From contig CAKZXZ010000214.1 in NCBI GenBank assembly GCA_937883775.1, positions 1 to 55,330 of the forward strand: a stretch of 55,330 nt of DNA, in the 5' to 3' direction. The stretch is from an uncultured Paracoccaceae bacterium. Its GTDB lineage: Bacteria > Pseudomonadota > Alphaproteobacteria > Rhodobacterales > Rhodobacteraceae. A program made the position numbers and the translations under genes. Each line of letters opens with the position of its first letter. Positions within the stretch are counted from its first letter, which is position 1. The notes under the pieces were generated by a model. That model saw nothing but the letters and a program-made list of their open reading frames with translations, ran no database searches and had not been told where the DNA came from. Shown piece after piece: positions 53,023-55,330 of the stretch.

Positions 53023-54819
53023 ATGCCAGTCACGGCCACATTGCGAATACTTCAAACCAGTGACGTGCATATGCACGTGCTGCCCTATGATTATTTCCGC
53101 AATGCACCCGACCCGTACCGTGGACTTGCCCGCGCAGCAGGTATCATCAAGGCAGCACGCGCGCAGGGCACAACGCTTTTGTTTGATACTGGTGATCTGC
53201 TGCAAGGCACACCAATGGCTGCGCTGTTTCGTGAAAGTGCGCCCGCAACTCATCCGGCCTGCAAGGCGATTGATGATTTGGGTTATGACGCCGTGACGCT
53301 CGGCAACCATGATTTCAACTTTGGGCTTGAGACCGCCCAACGACTTTATGGCGGGATGCCCTGCCCTGTGGTGCAATCCAACGTCCGCGACCTTGCAGGC
53401 GCCCCGCTTTTTGCGCCAACGGTCATACTCAAGCGGACGGTCATCGACACCGCGGGCGATACCCATCCGATCAAGATCGGTCTTCTGGGTGTGCTTCCGC
53501 CACAAGTTCTGGAGTGGGATCATAACAAGCTGAACGGGCGCATAACCGTCATCGATATGGTGAAAGCTGCCCGGCATGCGGCGCGCAGCCTGCGTGAGCA
53601 AGGGGCAGATCTGATCGTTGCTTTGGCGCACACGGCACCGGCAAGCGAACCGCAGCCTGACGGCGCGGAGAACCGCGCCCATGACATCGCGGCGTTACCA
53701 GATATCGACGTCGTTCTGGCAGGGCACAGCCATCGGAGGCTGCCTGGCGCTGACTATGACGGGATGCCTGACGTTGACAGCAATGGCGCGACCCTTGCAG
53801 GCACACCGGCAATGATGCCGGGCGCAAATGCCAGCCATATCGGGCGGATGGATCTGACACTGGAACACACAGCTGCGGGTTGGCAGATCGCCGGCCACAA
53901 CGCCGAACTGATCGCGTTGAAAGATCGACCGGCCAGCGCAACGCTCAACGCAGCGCTTGCGTCCGAGCATGATCGGACGACGCGTTTCGTGACGCAGGAA
54001 GTTGCGACGACACGCACACCGATCTCGGGCCGCGGCTTTGCTTTTGGGTTTGATGCGGGGCAAGTGCTGATGGCCGACGCAGCGCGCTGGCGTGTTGAAC
54101 AGGAAATCGACCTGCAGGAGCCACTGATCGTTGCAACAGCGCCCTACCGGGTTGAAACAGCGCCAGACGGGTTGTGTCTGCATCCAGGTCCGATCAGCCG
54201 TTGTGATCTTTTCACGCTCTATCCTTACCCGAATGAGACCTGCGTCGTGCGGGTCACCGGCGCTGCGCTGAAAGACTGGCTTGAGCATGCTGCCTGTGTT
54301 TTCGCCGCTCACCAAACTGACGTGGTCGGCCCGTTGCTGGATCCCGCCATGCCCAGCTATAACTTTGATACCCTGCATGGCCTGAACTACCGGATCGATC
54401 TATTCGGACAAAAAGGGGACCGGATCCGTGATCTGACCCGCAACGGGGCGCCCATCACGGCAGGTGAGACACTTTTAATTGCCACGTCAACCTACCGTGC
54501 CAATGGCGGTGGGCAATTCCCGAAAACTCCGCTGATCTGGGCAGACACAATTCCAATAACGCAAATGATTGAACGATATCTGGAGGCACAAGGCTCGGTT
54601 GCGCCAGATGCAGCACTTGGCTGGGAATTCGTTCCGCATGAGGGCCAGGCGACACTGTTGCCACATGTCGATGACACGCGCACAGAAATCATCAGTCTGG
54701 GCGCTGACAACCTACAGACGCTTGCGCAGCATTTTCAGCTGCCCTATATGAGATATCGAGAGGTTGGCGCGGGCGAGCACCTCGCCAACCCGGTCAGGTC
54801 CGGAAGGAAGCAGCCGTAA
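53023..54819 (+). CDS. 2',3'-cyclic-nucleotide 2'-phosphodiesterase/3'-nucleotidase, cytoplasmic form
   Basis: 598 residues from the ATG at 53023. Metallophosphatase domain: LQTSDVHMH (D14, H16), FDTGDLLQG, LGNHDFNFG, ALAHT and GHSHRRLPG. The 5'-nucleotidase C-terminal domain has NPVR-unlike IATSTYRANGGGQFP, the substrate-binding segment. There is no signal peptide from this start, unlike E. coli CpdB; roseobacterial homologues often lack it. The last 20 codons (579-598) and the stop lie inside the SRP RNA gene, giving the unusual end ANPVRSGRKQP. Confidence 0.88.
   Translation: MPVTATLRILQTSDVHMHVLPYDYFRNAPDPYRGLARAAGIIKAARAQGTTLLFDTGDLLQGTPMAALFRESAPATHPACKAIDDLGYDAVTLGNHDFNFGLETAQRLYGGMPCPVVQSNVRDLAGAPLFAPTVILKRTVIDTAGDTHPIKIGLLGVLPPQVLEWDHNKLNGRITVIDMVKAARHAARSLREQGADLIVALAHTAPASEPQPDGAENRAHDIAALPDIDVVLAGHSHRRLPGADYDGMPDVDSNGATLAGTPAMMPGANASHIGRMDLTLEHTAAGWQIAGHNAELIALKDRPASATLNAALASEHDRTTRFVTQEVATTRTPISGRGFAFGFDAGQVLMADAARWRVEQEIDLQEPLIVATAPYRVETAPDGLCLHPGPISRCDLFTLYPYPNETCVVRVTGAALKDWLEHAACVFAAHQTDVVGPLLDPAMPSYNFDTLHGLNYRIDLFGQKGDRIRDLTRNGAPITAGETLLIATSTYRANGGGQFPKTPLIWADTIPITQMIERYLEAQGSVAPDAALGWEFVPHEGQATLLPHVDDTRTEIISLGADNLQTLAQHFQLPYMRYREVGAGEHLANPVRSGRKQP
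54722..54750 (+). promoter_or_regulatory. Promoter of ffs inside the cpdB-like gene
   Basis: -35 TTGCGC (54722-54727), 17-bp spacer, -10 TATATG (54745-54750). The RNA would start seven bases later, at 54758, where the SRP RNA stem begins. Confidence 0.5.
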
Positions 54820-54851
54820 CGAGCCCCGCTTGGGTCGTTGTCCAGCCTCTC
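54758..54851 (+). ncRNA. ffs: Signal recognition particle RNA (4.5S type)
   Basis: The conserved core GGTCAGGTCCGGAAGGAAGC, which includes the SRP (Ffh) binding site and GGAA tetraloop, is present at 54793-54812. The ends pair: GAGAGGTTGG (54758-54767) with CCAGCCTCTC (54842-54851), a 10-bp closing stem. A T-run (54861-54865) follows. The RNA is about 94 nt. The stop codon of the cpdB-like gene (54817-54819) lies inside it. It works with Ffh to target membrane proteins. Confidence 0.95.
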
Positions 54852-54913
54852 ACCCTATCCTTTTTATGCGCTGGAATATGCAGGTCGCCCATCAAGGCGA
54901 CCCGCTTTATCGC

Positions 54914-55330
54914 TTAGTCCTTGTTGAAGATAAGCCGCATCGTCACCGGGCTGACCCGCGTGATGCTTTCAAGACCAGCAACCTCTTGCAACTGGTCGAT
55001 ACCACTGTCGATGCCAATGTCTTCAGTACTCAGCATGACCATATCATCAGTTGTCACCAAAACTCTGTCATCGCTCAGACGCATGACAAAAAAGTTGGCA
55101 TCTAGCTCAAGCTCTTCTCCAAGCAGGGCAAGCGTGCCTGTCGTTTCAGTCGTTGTGGCGTCGCCAACAGCAAGGCTGTCCAGCGTCGCTTTGTCGATCT
55201 CGGCCGTAACTTTGGCGGAAGGCGTGTTGTTGAACACCATCTCGCGCATCCGTTCGTTGCGGATGTCGATATTGGTGACGACCGATGCCAGCGCAATATC
55301 AAGCGCGACCTGACCCGCGTCGTTCACGGT
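54914..55330 (-). CDS. YceI-like protein, C-terminal part (gene continues beyond the right edge)
   Basis: About 139 codons, stop at 54914, with the frame open to the right edge, so the N-terminus is outside. The pattern SVVTNIDIRNERMREMVFNN resembles the YceI lipocalin-like core (usually DTGNEKRDEHL), followed by VTAEIDKATLDSL and EELELDANFFVMRL. YceI proteins bind isoprenoids in the periplasm. The frame has a GTG at 55325-55327, but the reading continues upstream. Convergent with ffs. Confidence 0.65.
   Translation of the reverse strand, partial: TVNDAGQVALDIALASVVTNIDIRNERMREMVFNNTPSAKVTAEIDKATLDSLAVGDATTTETTGTLALLGEELELDANFFVMRLSDDRVLVTTDDMVMLSTEDIGIDSGIDQLQEVAGLESITRVSPVTMRLIFNKD

Noticed and set aside
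1-55330. CRISPR arrays, insertion sequences, prophage, rRNA
   Set aside because: No regular repeat-spacer pattern, transposase, integrase, phage structural gene or rRNA sequence was seen.

Overview
The window looks like a chromosome segment of a marine alphaproteobacterium of the Roseobacter group (Rhodobacteraceae). This rests on gene order and families: cmk/rpsA, phoH-ybeY-corC-lnt, metK preceded by a SAM/SAH-type riboswitch (a class described from Rhodobacterales), irr divergent from fabA-fabB-fabI, a membrane-anchored cytochrome c, and a yejABEF-type peptide importer. I see no prophage, transposase, CRISPR array or rRNA. Nearly all of it is core or housekeeping sequence with small accessory insertions.

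Layout. 0-6 kb (minus strand): start of rpsA with its own promoter and hairpin leader, an inserted RNA ligase gene, cmk, a GFA-like protein, aroA, trmB and metK. 6-10 kb (minus): lnt, corC, ybeY, phoH. 10-15 kb: an insertion between phoH and miaB that holds an OmpA-like protein and a lipoprotein sharing an undescribed cysteine module, an unknown protein, and an orphan double-ATPase ABC gene paired with a siderophore-interacting flavoprotein. 15-21 kb: miaB, a glycosyltransferase-like gene, irr and the unsaturated fatty acid genes fabA, fabB and fabI. 21-30 kb: a tight run of catabolic or hydrolytic genes (haloacid dehalogenase, two alpha/beta hydrolases, threonine dehydratase, endo/exonuclease-phosphatase), a Tet-type efflux pump, and an alcohol dehydrogenase/enolase-superfamily pair. 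29.5-30.6 kb: a Tat-exported intradiol-dioxygenase-like protein coupled to a four-histidine membrane haem protein. 30.7-34.2 kb: methyltransferase, sulfotransferase and flippase for surface polysaccharide, ending at a tRNA-Met gene. 34.4-38.3 kb: haem genes hemC, hemE and hemF with two small secreted proteins. 38-44 kb: lipoprotein, an SDR lacking its catalytic lysine, an RsmC-like methyltransferase, clpS, a HAD protein, a D,D-carboxypeptidase and an FAH-family protein. 44-50 kb: yejF, yejE, yejB, yejA. 50-55 kb: cytochrome c, pheA, an SRPBCC protein, nudC, a cpdB-like nucleotidase whose 3' end runs into the SRP RNA gene (ffs), and a YceI-like fragment.

Most notable: the possible two-component periplasmic redox pair (29.5-30.6 kb); the lone RNA ligase between cmk and rpsA; the cpdB/ffs overlap; a dispersed repeat (GGTATTT, three free bases, then GACAAAAGAAG) found four times; the SAM/SAH riboswitch; and the shared cysteine module of the OmpA/lipoprotein pair. 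Functions are assigned by reading motifs; no database search was run.
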